NCBI GenBank assembly: GCA_027257055.1
Contig: JAPVLO010000624.1
Span: 589,272-653,271 of the forward strand
DNA: 64,000 bases
From: Cephalopachus bancanus
Taxonomy: Eukaryota; Chordata; Mammalia; Primates; Tarsiidae
Reading direction: 5' to 3'
Below the pieces are notes generated by a model that did no database searches, was not told where the DNA came from, and was given only the letters and a program-made list of their open reading frames with translations. Positions within the stretch are counted from its first letter, which is position 1. The number at the start of each line of letters is the position of its first letter. The position numbers and the translations under genes were made by a program. Shown here piece after piece: positions 12,327-22,825 of the stretch.

Positions 12327-14026
12327 CTGTTCTGTTCTATTCCTCTAAGCTATTCATGTTTACTGTCACCCAAGAGATGTCACTCTGGGACAGTAGTTAT
12401 TAATTGACTACAGTCTCCTCAGTCTGAGCTAGGCACTTTACAACACAATTTACCCACAGACATTTTTAAGAGCTGAGATTTAATTGACATCTTAGAGATT
12501 CTTACTGAAATATGCAACTATACTCATTTGAAATCTTGTTATTTATCACACCAGTTGTTTGCATGCAATGTGTTTCTAGGCACATTTATAATAAAGATGC
12601 CTTTATTATAAATCACAGGATATGACCTACAGGAAATAACACATTTTTTCTTGTCTTATTTTATACTACAATCAGTACATTTAAATCATAGAGTGAATCC
12701 AGAATATCAATCTGTTTAGCATGCTTCCATTTAATTCACTAACAACATAAAATATCTGTGCATTCGGCAGTTGAAATGAAAAATAATGAGGCACTTAGAG
12801 AAATTAGATTACTACATTATAATATAATAAAAATTTAATGATACAAGTAGCATATACCCCTCAGACATTTTGGTATACGAGAAGCTACACAATTATCACC
12901 AGTGTGAATTTTTTCCTTTTGGTTGGCAGAAAGTATTCATGTGATTTATAATCAGATGTAATAATGTTGTTCTATTGGAGTAAAATCTATTAAGACATGT
13001 ATAACTTTTATTAATACTATACTATTGAATAATTGGAGACCTCCTATGTTTTTTTTAAATGATAGAGGAGAGATCTCAGCTCATTTTACACTTTTTAATT
13101 TCATGCTTGTCTTCGACTAAATCTTTTTCATAAATTTCAATTCAACAAAACATAGATGCAGCACCAAGTTAAAGTTTAATGAATTGGCTAGAAATAACCC
13201 AAAAGTCAAATAAGTTGGATATTTTTGTTTAAATATCTTGTCTCAATTGACATGAAGTTTAGTTGAAAAGAGCCATGCCTGAATCACTCATATCACTAAT
13301 AACATTGAGTAGGTATGGCTTTGCTGCTAAGATGTCAGAGCACATAGACATTGCTTAGGAGTAATGGGCAATGTTATAATCATATCTTCTGAGAGTTTCA
13401 GGATCCTTTGGCATGCAATCTCCAGCAAATAGCTGGAAGAGTTGTTGAATGCTACAGATGAGTGGCTTTGGGTTATGGCATATAACACTCATCTTTTTCC
13501 AGAATGGCAGTGACACATACTCATTTCAGTAAATTGACTTTGCCATGCTATATGATGCATTAATTTGAAAAGTTCAAGCCCAACAAATAGAAAGAAAAAA
13601 AAAAGACAAAGTACTATATCAACATGGAAGAGATTGGCATGGTATTTTGTAATTTATCAAGATGAGATTAATAGCACCTTATTTTTCTCCATTAAAAGCA
13701 AATTCCAATATGAGTACTATCTCGGGACTGCTCAGTGGAATTATCTACCTAAATACATAGCCTGCAAAAACTAATATTTGACTTTGCTAAGTTTAGATGA
13801 TTTCCTTGTTCTATGGGAGACATTTTGTTCAGTTGCATTTACCCCTTCTGATAGTTTTACAATCACTTTTCTGCTTTCATAAAAATGCACACTTCTTTCC
13901 TAAACTCTTTTTAAATAATTTTAAAATTGAAAAACACAGAGTGAGAGAAAAATCAGCTATCAAAAAAATTGGCAAACTGATAATAATGTCACCTTATGAA
14001 ATCAATAAAATCATCTTTTCTACTGC
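12327..14026. other. AT-rich unique sequence, no feature recognised
   Basis: I read both strands for coding motifs, LTR ends, SINE boxes and inverted repeats and found none that I can support. Open frames at 13565-13774 and 13797-14036 have no recognisable motif and look like chance. Confidence 0.5.
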
Positions 14027-14339
14027 TATGGTTTGAATGTTTATGTCCCTCCAAAATTCATATGTTAAAATGTTAACCCCCAAGGTGATGGTTAGGGCTG
14101 TGCCCTTATGCTTGGGATAATGACCTTATAAAACAACATCAGGAAACTCGTTTGCCTCTTGGATGACACAGAAAGAAATGACATCAATGAGAAAGCGGGC
14201 TCTTCCCAGCCACCAAATATGCTGGCAGCTTGATTTTGAAATTTCCAGCCTCCAGAACTTTGATAAATAAATTCCTGTTGTTTATAAGCTGCCCTAGTTT
14301 ATTGTATATGGTTATAGGAACCCAATTGAATGAAGACAT
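14027..14339 (+). mobile_element. MLT1-type MaLR solo LTR
   Basis: It begins GCTATGGTTTGAATGTTTATG and contains CCAAAATTCATATGTTAAAA, a CCCCAAGGTGATGG block, CAGCCTCCAGAACTTTGATAAATAAA (polyadenylation region) and TTCCTGTTGTTTATAAGC before the end. This order is diagnostic for MLT1-like LTRs. No internal region adjoins it, so it is a solo LTR. Confidence 0.75.
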
Positions 14340-15210
14340 CACCTCTCTTATTTAACAATATGTCCCATAAGGGCTAAATACAAATAGGAAGCTCTGTCTT
14401 GAATTGAAATGATCTGACTTATGCAACTTAGCATCAGAAGGAAAAAGTATGTATTTTCTAACTTCTTGAGGTGTCTGAAGTAGAACACAGAGATAGAAAT
14501 AGAGATCCAGGATGGGTCAGGAATCAGAAGGAGTTTGGTTCTAGAAACTCTTTCAGGTACCAGGTGTGCACCTGAGCTTAGCTGCACTATCCCGTGGCAG
14601 AACACGCAGTGACAACTGAAACAGGGTCCTGAACTTCATTCAGACTGAATTCCTCAGCCTCTCAAGGTACAGTTACCAAAGAGTGATGCAAGGCAATTGG
14701 TTAAAAAAAAAAAGATAGAAAAGTGAAACACACAAAAAATTGCAAGTCAAAAGTTTCTGAAGGAAGCTTTCAGATATTAGGAAAACTCTGGGTCATTATA
14801 TTCTAAGCAGCATGATTCAGAAGTATTGAACAAATTTCATCACAGTGCCCACTTTCTTCTCCAACCAGAAAGAAGCTGCTAATGGATTTCCCACTAAAGA
14901 AGAACTAAGCTCGTGTTCAAATAGACAAAGCTCCAGAGTTGAATGCCAGTAAATTATTCCAGGAATATATAATATACATGTAACTCATATGCACCACCTT
15001 TTATTCTTCATGTTCCTCTCTTGCCCAGCATCCCAATTTGATTTCACAATCACTCTGCATGGTATGCAGCACAAGTACCATTAAACCCAATTTGCTGAAA
15101 TAGAAAAGAATCAAAGAGTTTTCATGACCTGTTCATAGTGACCCAGCTGGGAAGGGGCAAAATTGTAACTAGAATTCTAGGCAGGTAACAGCTGGATGTG
15201 CCTTTTCCCC
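14340..15210. other. Unique sequence with a MIR remnant
   Basis: About 15035-15185 resembles reverse MIR (a TGCTGAAATAGAAAAGAATCAAAGAG block and a GTGACCCAGCTGG block). The open frame at 14348-14605 on the minus strand has no family motif. Nothing else is recognised. Confidence 0.4.
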
Positions 15211-15252
15211 CTCTATTCCAGGAATTATCACACTGTTTCTGTAAAGGGTCTT

Positions 15253-15985
15253 TGTTATGGGTTGAATTGTGCCATCACTCCCTGCAAATTCATATGTTGA
15301 ATTCCTAATCTGCAATACCTCAGAATGTGACCTTATTTGGAGATAGGATCTTTGTAGAAATGATCAAGTTCAAAATGAGGTTATTAGGGTGGCCCCTAAT
15401 CGAATATGTCTAACGTCCTCATTAGAAGAGAAATTTGGATGCAGACAGAAACAAAGAGAAGACAATGTGAAGACACAGGGAGACGCTAACCATCTTCAAG
15501 TCAAGGAGGGAACCCTGGAACACAGCCTTCCCTTGTATCCCTTAGAAAGAGTCATCCTAGCCGGGCTCGGTGGCTCGGTGTAATCCCGCGCCTTTGGGAG
15601 GCTGAGGTGAGTGGATTGCCTGAGCCCGCGGGTTCGAGACCCGCCTGGGCAGCGAGACCTCATCTCTACAATAAATCAAAAAATCTGCCAGACGTGGTAG
15701 CACATGCCTGTAATTCCGGCTACTCGGAAGTCTGAGGCGGAAGGATCGCCGGAGCCCAGCAGGTTGAGGCTGCGGTGGCCGGGAGCGGCCACTGTACTCC
15801 AGTCTGAGCGACAGAGTGAGACTCCAACTCAAAAAAAAAAAAAAAAAAGAAAGAAAGAAAGAGTCATCCTGACAACACCTGGATCTCAGATTTCTGGATG
15901 CCCAGAACTGAGACAATACATTTCTATTAAGCCACCTGATCTGCAATACTTTGTTACAGTAGACCTAGCAAATTGGTTAAGGCTA
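15253..15985 (+). mobile_element. MLT1-type LTR inserted in hAT, itself split by an Alu
   Basis: The first part (15253-15558) has TGTTATGGGTTGAATTGTG, a CATATGTTGAATTCCTAATC block, a TGTGACCTTATTTGGAGATAGG block and a GAAGACACAGGGAGA block. The second part (15871-15985) has GATTTCTGGATGCCCAGAACTGAG and TATTAAGCCACCTGATCTGC. Together these make one LTR. The Alu at 15559-15855 interrupts it with a clean duplication. Confidence 0.75.
15559..15855 (+). mobile_element. Dimeric Alu, lineage-specific group
   Basis: It starts AGCCGGGCTCGGTGG, has the CTACAATAAATC linker, the right arm GCCGGGAGCGGCCACTG, and ends in an A tail grading to AAAGAAAG. The target-site duplication AGAAAGAGTCATCCT is perfect (15544-15558 and 15856-15870). 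The left arm retains a box B-like GGTTCGAGACCC. It is a near-intact copy. Confidence 0.95.
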
Positions 15986-16399
15986 TAAAGTTAACACCGT
16001 TGCCTTTTTGGGCCATATGGTCTTTGCTGTAACTACTCAATTTTACTGGTATAGCACAAAAGCAACCATACGTAATTTACTGGTTAGAGATGTGTTTAAT
16101 ACAACTTTATTTACAAAACAGTCATTGTGAGCTATATTTTGCCACTGCTGTTCTATACTCTGTTTCTCTGAAAATGGGTGTTTAAGAGATAGTTAATGGC
16201 CAGATTCAAGTGTAGGGCCAGAGACACATGGGAATGTGTAAATTTGGTCACAAGTCTGCAAAACTGAAAACAACAGCAGCAACAACAACAAAAAAAATGG
16301 CAACAGTTATCTTCAGATGATTCTCAGTCCCCCTTCTGAATTACTTTCTACCTGATTTGGAGTGACTGTCAAACTTTACATGCAGGAACATTATTGTAG

Positions 16400-17215
16400 A
16401 TTAAAGATGGTCACATTTTTCTTCCTGGTTCTCTCATTAAGAGGTGGAATCTATTTAGTTTCTCACTGAATTGACTCTGACCTTGTGAGTTGTTTTGACC
16501 CATAGGAATGCCATAGACCTGAAGCTGGGCTCAGTCTATAATCCCAGCACTTTGGGTACTGGGGAGAGAGGATTGCCTGAGCCCGGGGGTTCAAGACCAG
16601 CCTGGGCAACTTGGTGAGAGTTCATCTCTACAATAAATCAAAAAAATTAGCTGGGTAGTGGCGTGCATCTGTGGTTCCAGCTACTTGGAAGGCTGAGGCG
16701 GAAGGATAGCCTAGGCTCAGCAGGTCGAGGCTGCAGTGGCGGTGAGTGTGCCACTGCACTCCAGCCTGGGAGACAGAGAGAGACTAACTCAAAAAAGAAA
16801 AGAAAAGAAAAGAAGGAAATGAAGCTGTATCAGTGCAAAACCTTCAGAGACCTGGAACTTTTGCCTTCACTCCCTTGGAGCTCATTTAAAGAGCTCCTAC
16901 CATTCTAAAAAGACTGTGTAGCGAGAGGGAGAGAGCTGTTCAACAGAACCCTTTGTATTCCAGCAATCTTACCTGAGGCATCAGACAGAAGTATGATGAC
17001 ATCTTGGTGGTTCCCACATTTTCAGCTGGCCTTCCACTGAATTTACCCACTTGAGTGTTGCAGCTGACAACATAAGGAAACAAACCATTCCAACCTAGCA
17101 TGCTCAGACTGTGGAGCCGTGAGTAACCATCTGCAAACCATGGTGTTTGAGGATACTAAATTTGGAATCATTTGTTATGCAGGGATAAGTATTTGGTACA
17201 GACAACATGCTGCCT
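16400..17215 (+). mobile_element. MLT1-type LTR split by an Alu
   Basis: The left part (about 16400-16523) has AGAGGTGGAATCTATTTAG and TGACTCTGACCTTGTGAG; the right part (about 16816-17215) has CATCTTGGTGGTTCCC, TTGCAGCTGACAAC and an end with AATCATTTGTTATGCAGGG. This is the older MLT1 pattern. Borders are approximate. Confidence 0.55.
16524..16815 (+). mobile_element. Dimeric Alu, diverged
   Basis: It begins GCTGGGCTCAGTCTATAATCC and has the CTACAATAAATC linker of the lineage-specific group, with the right arm GGCTGAGGCGGAAGGATAGCC. The tail is an AAAAG repeat at 16793-16815. It is older than the other members, and no clean duplication is seen. Confidence 0.9.
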
Positions 17216-19418
17216 TCTGGTCGTCCAGAATAAGCACTCTTAGCCCATAATAAGCTTCCCTCATCAAGTAACATTTGGTGCTCCTAATGCCTTCTTGGTT
17301 CCATGGAGACACACCTGCCTTGAGAAAATTTTAGATATTGTAGTATATAACAAGTTGGAACAAAGGGCACTGTGTGTTAAAGACCTGTCATCTTAGACCT
17401 TAAGTTTTTTTTTTTTAACCTAAGTGCTCTACTGAGGTTATGTGACATTTTTAGTGAGAGATGTGGTAAGAATAAATATTCTTATCCTAAGCACAGTATA
17501 AAATTACCATTTTGAAGAGCTACAAAGACATAGCATGATCATGAAGTTATCTGGTTCATTCTTAATCCAGTAAATCTTGATCTCTTTGGCCTTCCTGCAG
17601 AGGGCACCCTCATGTAACATTTTATATAGCCTTTCCTATTTTATCAGCCTAAAATGGATTCTACTGTTAGTTTTGTAGTTGAACATCACTTATGTATCTT
17701 TAGGTGCAGACTTATGCATCATTTATTTAAGAAAGAAAATGCCTGGCCTTTTTGCAAACAGGAGAAACTATAGACTTGAGTAATTGTCTTGATTCAATGA
17801 TTGAATCCTTTTCTAAAATGACTTGAAACATTTTCTGGAACTGATGTTTTTAAACTATTATACTAGAGACCATAACCAGAGTAGCCTCTTGGGTAAGACC
17901 ATTACTTACCATTTATAGATGACATTGACTAACAGCTACTCTTTCAACCCTTGTTGTCTTCTCTTCAGATACCACTGACAGAAACTTCCCTAGAAACATA
18001 TGAAGTCTCATTTGTTCTTACCATAAAATTATGTACATATGTATCCACTTGTCTGGGACAATTTACCCACAGACCGTCATATACATAAACACTCCTTCAA
18101 AATTGTATGTCTCAAAATTACTTCCAATTTATAATATGTATATAATATAAATAATTTTGGAGAAAAGAAAGGTGGAAATAAAACTGAGAAATGAAAATGA
18201 CCTTCTGGCTCCCTGATTCTGGCAGACTGTGGACCTTACTGTCTGAATGATCCAACACTTGCACAAGGTACCTTTCTTTCAAATTCCTGACTCTTTTTCA
18301 CCTGTGTTTTTAACACTACCTAAAATTTTACCAATTAGAGATTAATTTGGGTTAGTATTATCCACTTGCTAAAATATATATAATTCTCAAAGTGTTAATG
18401 GGTTATGAGTTCTTTACACATTTGTATAATTTGGTACAATAAAATAATACTTAGACTTTGGCTTACAATTTAGGCAACATCATGCATTTATATAGGTTAT
18501 ATTTTAAACTTTATTCCCCATTGCCATCATGTGACTTAGGTAAGGGACTATTATCACTTCTCACCAGAGGGAAATGAGACACAGGGTTTAAGGTAGCTTA
18601 ATTGTCTTGTTTCTAACTGTAACCCAAGAGCCATCCCACAAACAGATGTTGAAATGTGGTTTTAGAAAAATGAAGCAAACAGTTTCTGGGAGTGAAGATG
18701 GGAGGGGGGAAGGGGTACATAAGGGGAGGTGGAAAAGTAACAAGACCCTGGGCTTATGGTCATCGATCAAGAAATGTGCCATATTATACCATGGGAAAAG
18801 TATAACAGGTGAAGTGAGAGAACTTCACCTTACAACTTATGATACACAATTTGCCATTTCAGAACTTTTGAGGTAGACCCTGACATTAGCAGTAAGAAAG
18901 AAAAACTTTTCTTTGTCGTTCTCCCATCCTTCCTGAATGACTGGATCTGGTATGAGGACATGGATTTTAGGCCACACTTCAATTTATTAATAGTTGGGTC
19001 AATTTTGTGTGATATTTCAGTAATGTGATTGCTATGTCTACAGTTGTATTTTTAAAAAGCAGTTGGTTGAAGCAACTGCTTTTTAGACTTTTGGAATAAA
19101 GCCCATTTTTAAACTGAGAATTCCTTGCCTTTGTTACATCTCTAAAGAGAGTAGACTGCATTTTAAAAATTGACTCACTTTAGAAAGAGCATCTTAGTTC
19201 AATAAACGGGCTAGAGTGAGGCAATTCTATCATATTCTCTTATTTTTAAATAAAATTAAAAGGCAAAATTTTTGACAGATGACTTTGTAATTAATAAGTA
19301 TCCTGAATCTGCTCTCTAAATGTAAAACCATCTCACTGTACATGCTCATAGACATCTGTAGATACAACTACCAAAGCATATTCCCAGTAGAGTGAGGGAA
19401 GATAGCTACAGGCATACC
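17216..19418. other. Unrecognised sequence, 2.2 kb
   Basis: No repeat family, RNA gene or exon-like frame was recognised. The frame at 18607-18876 has no known motif. A T run at 17407-17416 and AT-rich patches are the only compositional features. Confidence 0.5.
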
Positions 19419-19739
19419 TTGGAGATACTGAAGTTTCAGTTTCAGACCACCACAAATGTGAGTCACATGAATCTTTGGATTCCCAGTGCATGTAAAAGTT
19501 AGTTTATGCTATACCATAGTCTATTAAGTGTACAATAGCATTATGACTAAAAAAAGTGTGCATTTCTTAATAAAAATAATTTATTACTAAAACAAGCTAA
19601 TGATCATTTGAGCCCTCAGTCAGTCATACTCTTTTTGCTGGCAGAGGGTCTTTCCTCAAGGATGATGGCTGCTGACTAATCAAGGTGGTGGTTGCTGAAG
19701 GTTGGGGTGGCTCTGTGGCAATTTCTTAAAATAAGACAA

Positions 19740-20686
19740 TGAAGTTTGTCACATTGACTTATTCTTCTTTCACAACGATTTTTCTCTATAGCATGTGATG
19801 CTGTTTGATAGCATTTTACTCATAATAGAAATTCTTTTTAATTGTAGTCAATCCTCTCAAATCCTGCTGCTGCTTTATCAACGACATTTATGGAATACTC
19901 TAGACCCATTGCCGTCATGTCAACAGTGTCATAGCATCTTCACCAGAATTAGATTCCATCTCAAAAAGCCATTTTCTTTACTCATCCATCAGAATCAACT
20001 CCTCATTCTGTCTAATTTTACCATGAGATTGTAACAATTCAAAATCATCTTCAGGCTCCATCTCTAATTCTAGTTATCTTCCTATTTCCATCACATCTGT
20101 GGTTTCTTTTTCCACTGAAGTCTTGAATGTCTCAAAGTCGTCCTATGAGTCTTGGAATCAACTTCTTCCAAACTTCTGCTAATGTTGATATTTTGACCTT
20201 CTCCCATGAATCACAAATGTTCTTAATGGCATCTAGAATGACAAATCCTTTCTAGAAAATTTTTACTTTACTTTTCCCAGATCCATCCAAAGAATTGCTT
20301 TTTATGGCAGCTACAGACTTACAAAACGTATTTCTTAAATAATAAGACTAGAAATTTGAAATGATGCATTGATCTATGAGTTGTAGAATGGATGTTGTAT
20401 TGGCTTGAAAACATTAATCTCCCTATAAATCTTCATCAGAGCTCTTGGGTGACTAGGAATCTTTTCTTGAGCAACAGTTCTCAATAGTGGGTTTAAAATA
20501 TTCAGTAAACCATGCTATAGACAGATGTGCTGTCACTTAGGCTTTGTTTTCTATTTCTAGAGCACAGGCAGAGTAGATTTAACATAATTCTTATGAGCCC
20601 TAGGATGTCAGAAATGGTAAATGAGCATTGACTTTAAGTAACCAGCTGCCTTAGTCTTTAATAAAAGAGTCAGTCTGTCCTTTATT

Positions 20687-20733
<47 letters not shown>

Positions 20734-21660
20734 TGATTTGGAGTCTCACTGTTGCCCAAGCTAGAGTACAGTGGCATACTCACGGCCACCACAGCCTTGA
20801 CTTGCTGGGCTCCGGCTGGGCTCAGGAGATCCTTCTATCTCAGCCTTCCAAGTAACTGGAACTACAGGTGCATGCCACCATGCCCGGCTAATTTTTTGTT
20901 TTGTTGTAGAGACGAGGTCTCACCAAGTTGCCCAGGCTGGTCGTGAATCCCTGAACTCAGGCAGTTCTCTCACTTCGGCCTCTCAAAGTGTTGGGATCCA
21001 CCGCGCCCAGCCTTAGCCTGTCCTTTAAAGCTTCTCTATGAAAGTTGTAGATGGCATCTTCTTCTAATAAAAGGCTGTTTCATTTTACATTGAAAATCTA
21101 TTGTTTAGTGAAGACACTGTCATCAGTGATCTTAGCTAGATTTTCTGGTTAATGTGCTACAGCTTCTCTATCAGCACGTGCTGCTTCACCTTGTGTATTT
21201 AAGTTATAGCCACAACTTTTTTCCTTAAACCTCATGAACCAAACTGCTAGCTTCAATTTTCTTTTTTTTTACATGTTTCTTGTCACTCTCAACCTTTATA
21301 GAATTGAAAAGAGTTAGGTAGGACCATGCTCTGGATTAAGATTTGATTTAAGAGGATGGTGGGGCTGTTTTGATCTTCTACTCTAACGACTAAAACTTTC
21401 TCCATATCTGGAACAAGACTGTTTCATGTTCTCATCATTTCATTTCCTTCAAGACCTTTTTCTTTGCATTCACAACTTGTCTCTTTGGTGCAAAAGACCT
21501 AGCTTTTGGTCTATCTTGACTTTTAAAATGCTTTCCTCACAAAGCTTAATGATTTCTAATTCTTGATTTAAAGTAAGAGATGTGCAACTCTTCCTTTCAC
21601 TTGAACACGTAGAGGCTGTTGTAGGATTACTAACTGGTCTCATTTCAATTCTTGTGTTTC
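19740..21660 (-). pseudogene. Tigger1 transposase, degraded
   Basis: The region between the untranslated ends of the Tigger1 element corresponds to its pogo-type transposase gene (helix-turn-helix DNA binding followed by a DDE catalytic domain). Stops and frameshifts are frequent, the longest opposite-strand frame is only 79 codons, and an Alu interrupts it at 20685-21014. No domesticated open frame remains. Confidence 0.75.
20685..21014 (-). mobile_element. Alu with (TTTA)n tail inside Tigger1
   Basis: It is read in reverse: a TTTATTTA tail at about 20685-20734, then the right arm and left arm ending CACCGCGCCCAGCC. The target-site duplications are AGTCTGTCCTTTA (20672-20684) and AGCCTGTCCTTTA (21015-21027), 12 of 13 matching. 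The body is somewhat diverged. Confidence 0.9.
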
Positions 21661-22039
21661 AGAGAATAGGAGGCTTGAAGAGAGGGTGAGAGACGGGGCA
21701 TGACCAGTAAGTGGAGTGGTCAGAACACACACAACATTCACTTATTAAGTTTGCTGTCCTATACAAGCAGGGTTCATGGTGCCCCCAATTACAATTATAA
21801 TAGTAACATCAAATATTATTGATTACAGATCACCATAAAAGATAAAATAATAATTAAAAGTTTAAAATATTGCAAGAATTGCCAAAATTTCACATATAGA
21901 AATGAAGGGAGCATTTGTTATTGGAAAAATGGCCCCCGATAGATTTACTCAATGTAGAACTGCTACAAATTTCAATTTAAAAAAAACCAATATCCTTGAA
22001 ACACCATATAGCAGAGTGCAATAAAATGATATATGACTG

Positions 22040-22495
22040 TTTTTTATGTTTACTATGTAATTTACATGGAAATTAAACATAGAAGTTTACAAGATAAACA
22101 CATCTTAGTGGCCCTTTAATCCAAGAGATGAGAGGACAGATACAGAGACCTTTAGTGCTTTTTTTTCCTTTCAGACTCAGTTGGGAATAATGTTTATGCA
22201 CATGAATTACTTACTTACGTGCTGGTTTAAATAACAGCCATACAACTTTATGCTAATAACTTGCAGAAGTCATTCTTGCTATTAATTATTAATGTTTAAA
22301 TGTTCTTTGGGGAGTGTTTTGAGACATGCTTTGCATACTGTGTATTGATGTCCCTTGTTTTCCATCTTCTGATTGAAGCTGCAGCCTTTCTTACATGACA
22401 AGATTTTCCAAATTCTGTGATTAGACGCGAATGAGAGCTTTTTGAGGGCATGTAATATGTCTTCTTGTTTTACAGTTAAACAAGTTAGATAGTTC
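22040..22495. other. Unrecognised sequence
   Basis: No feature is recognised. The minus-strand open frame that runs through 22282-22557 overlaps the start of the next LTR and has no motif. Confidence 0.45.
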
Positions 22496-22825
22496 AGTGT
22501 GTTATAACAAAGTATGTTGACTGAGTGGCTTATAAACAACAGAAAAGTATTTCTCATAGTTCTGGAGGCTAGAAGTGTAAGATCAGGGTGCCAGCATGCT
22601 CAAGTTCTGGTAAGGTCCTCTTCTGAGATGTAGACCGCCACATTTTTATTATAGCCTTCCATGGTAGAAGTTAAATGAGTTAAATCTCTTTCACTTCTCA
22701 TAAGGACATTGATCTCATCTTACTTAAGTCTTCCACTCTCATGTCCTAATTATCTTCCAAAGGGTTTACCTCCTAATGTCATTCTATTGGGGGTCAGAGT
22801 TTCAACATTGAATTTTTGGAGGTAT
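22496..22825 (-). mobile_element. MLT1-type LTR, reverse orientation
   Basis: Read in reverse it matches the same LTR type as 14027-14339. On the plus strand the order is GTGTTATAACAAAGTATG, TGGCTTATAAACAACAGAAA, CTCATAGTTCTGGAGGCTAG, AAGGTCCTCTTCTGAG, and finally TCAACATTGAATTTTTGG. It is a diverged solo LTR. Confidence 0.75.

Larger units (their letters stand above)
15219..16150 (-). mobile_element. Non-autonomous hAT-Charlie element, split by an LTR
   Basis: The left part (15219-15252) has TTTCTGTAAAGGGTC. The right part (about 15990-16150) has GGGCCATATGGTCTTTGC, AACTACTCAATTTTAC, GCACAAAAGCAACCATA, ACTTTATTTACAAAACAG and a TTTTGCCACTGCTG end. This is the order of a common MER-type hAT element. 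Imperfect 8-bp flanks (CTCTATTC before, TTCTATAC after; 6 of 8 match) fit a hAT duplication. An MLT1 LTR sits between the halves and carries an Alu itself. Strand is given relative to my memory of the usual consensus orientation and is uncertain. Confidence 0.7.
19419..22039 (-). mobile_element. Tigger1-type pogo DNA transposon, near complete
   Basis: The left end CAGGCATACCTTGGAGATA follows a TA, and the right end is a decayed mirror of it (AATGATATATGACTG). Recognisable interior blocks, read in reverse, run in the right order. They include TGCTATTG/AAGTGTACAATAGCATTATG near 19535, TAAGACAATGAAGTTTGTC near 19733, GTGATGCTGTTTGATAGCATTTTAC near 19795, the AGCATTGACTTTAAG region near 20625, and CTTCTTCTAATAAAAGGCTGTTTC near 21059. 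Without the Alu inside (20685-21014) it is about 2.3 kb, close to the full family length. Known Tigger transposases are cut-and-paste enzymes with a DDE catalytic domain; the copy here is full of stops. Confidence 0.9.

Noticed and set aside
15557..15946. 129-codon minus open frame
   Set aside because: It is an antisense Alu translation (contains the typical [21 protein letters not shown] text). The same applies to frames at 27429-27719, 36551-36901, 27861-28217, 54920-55198 and 44505-44900.
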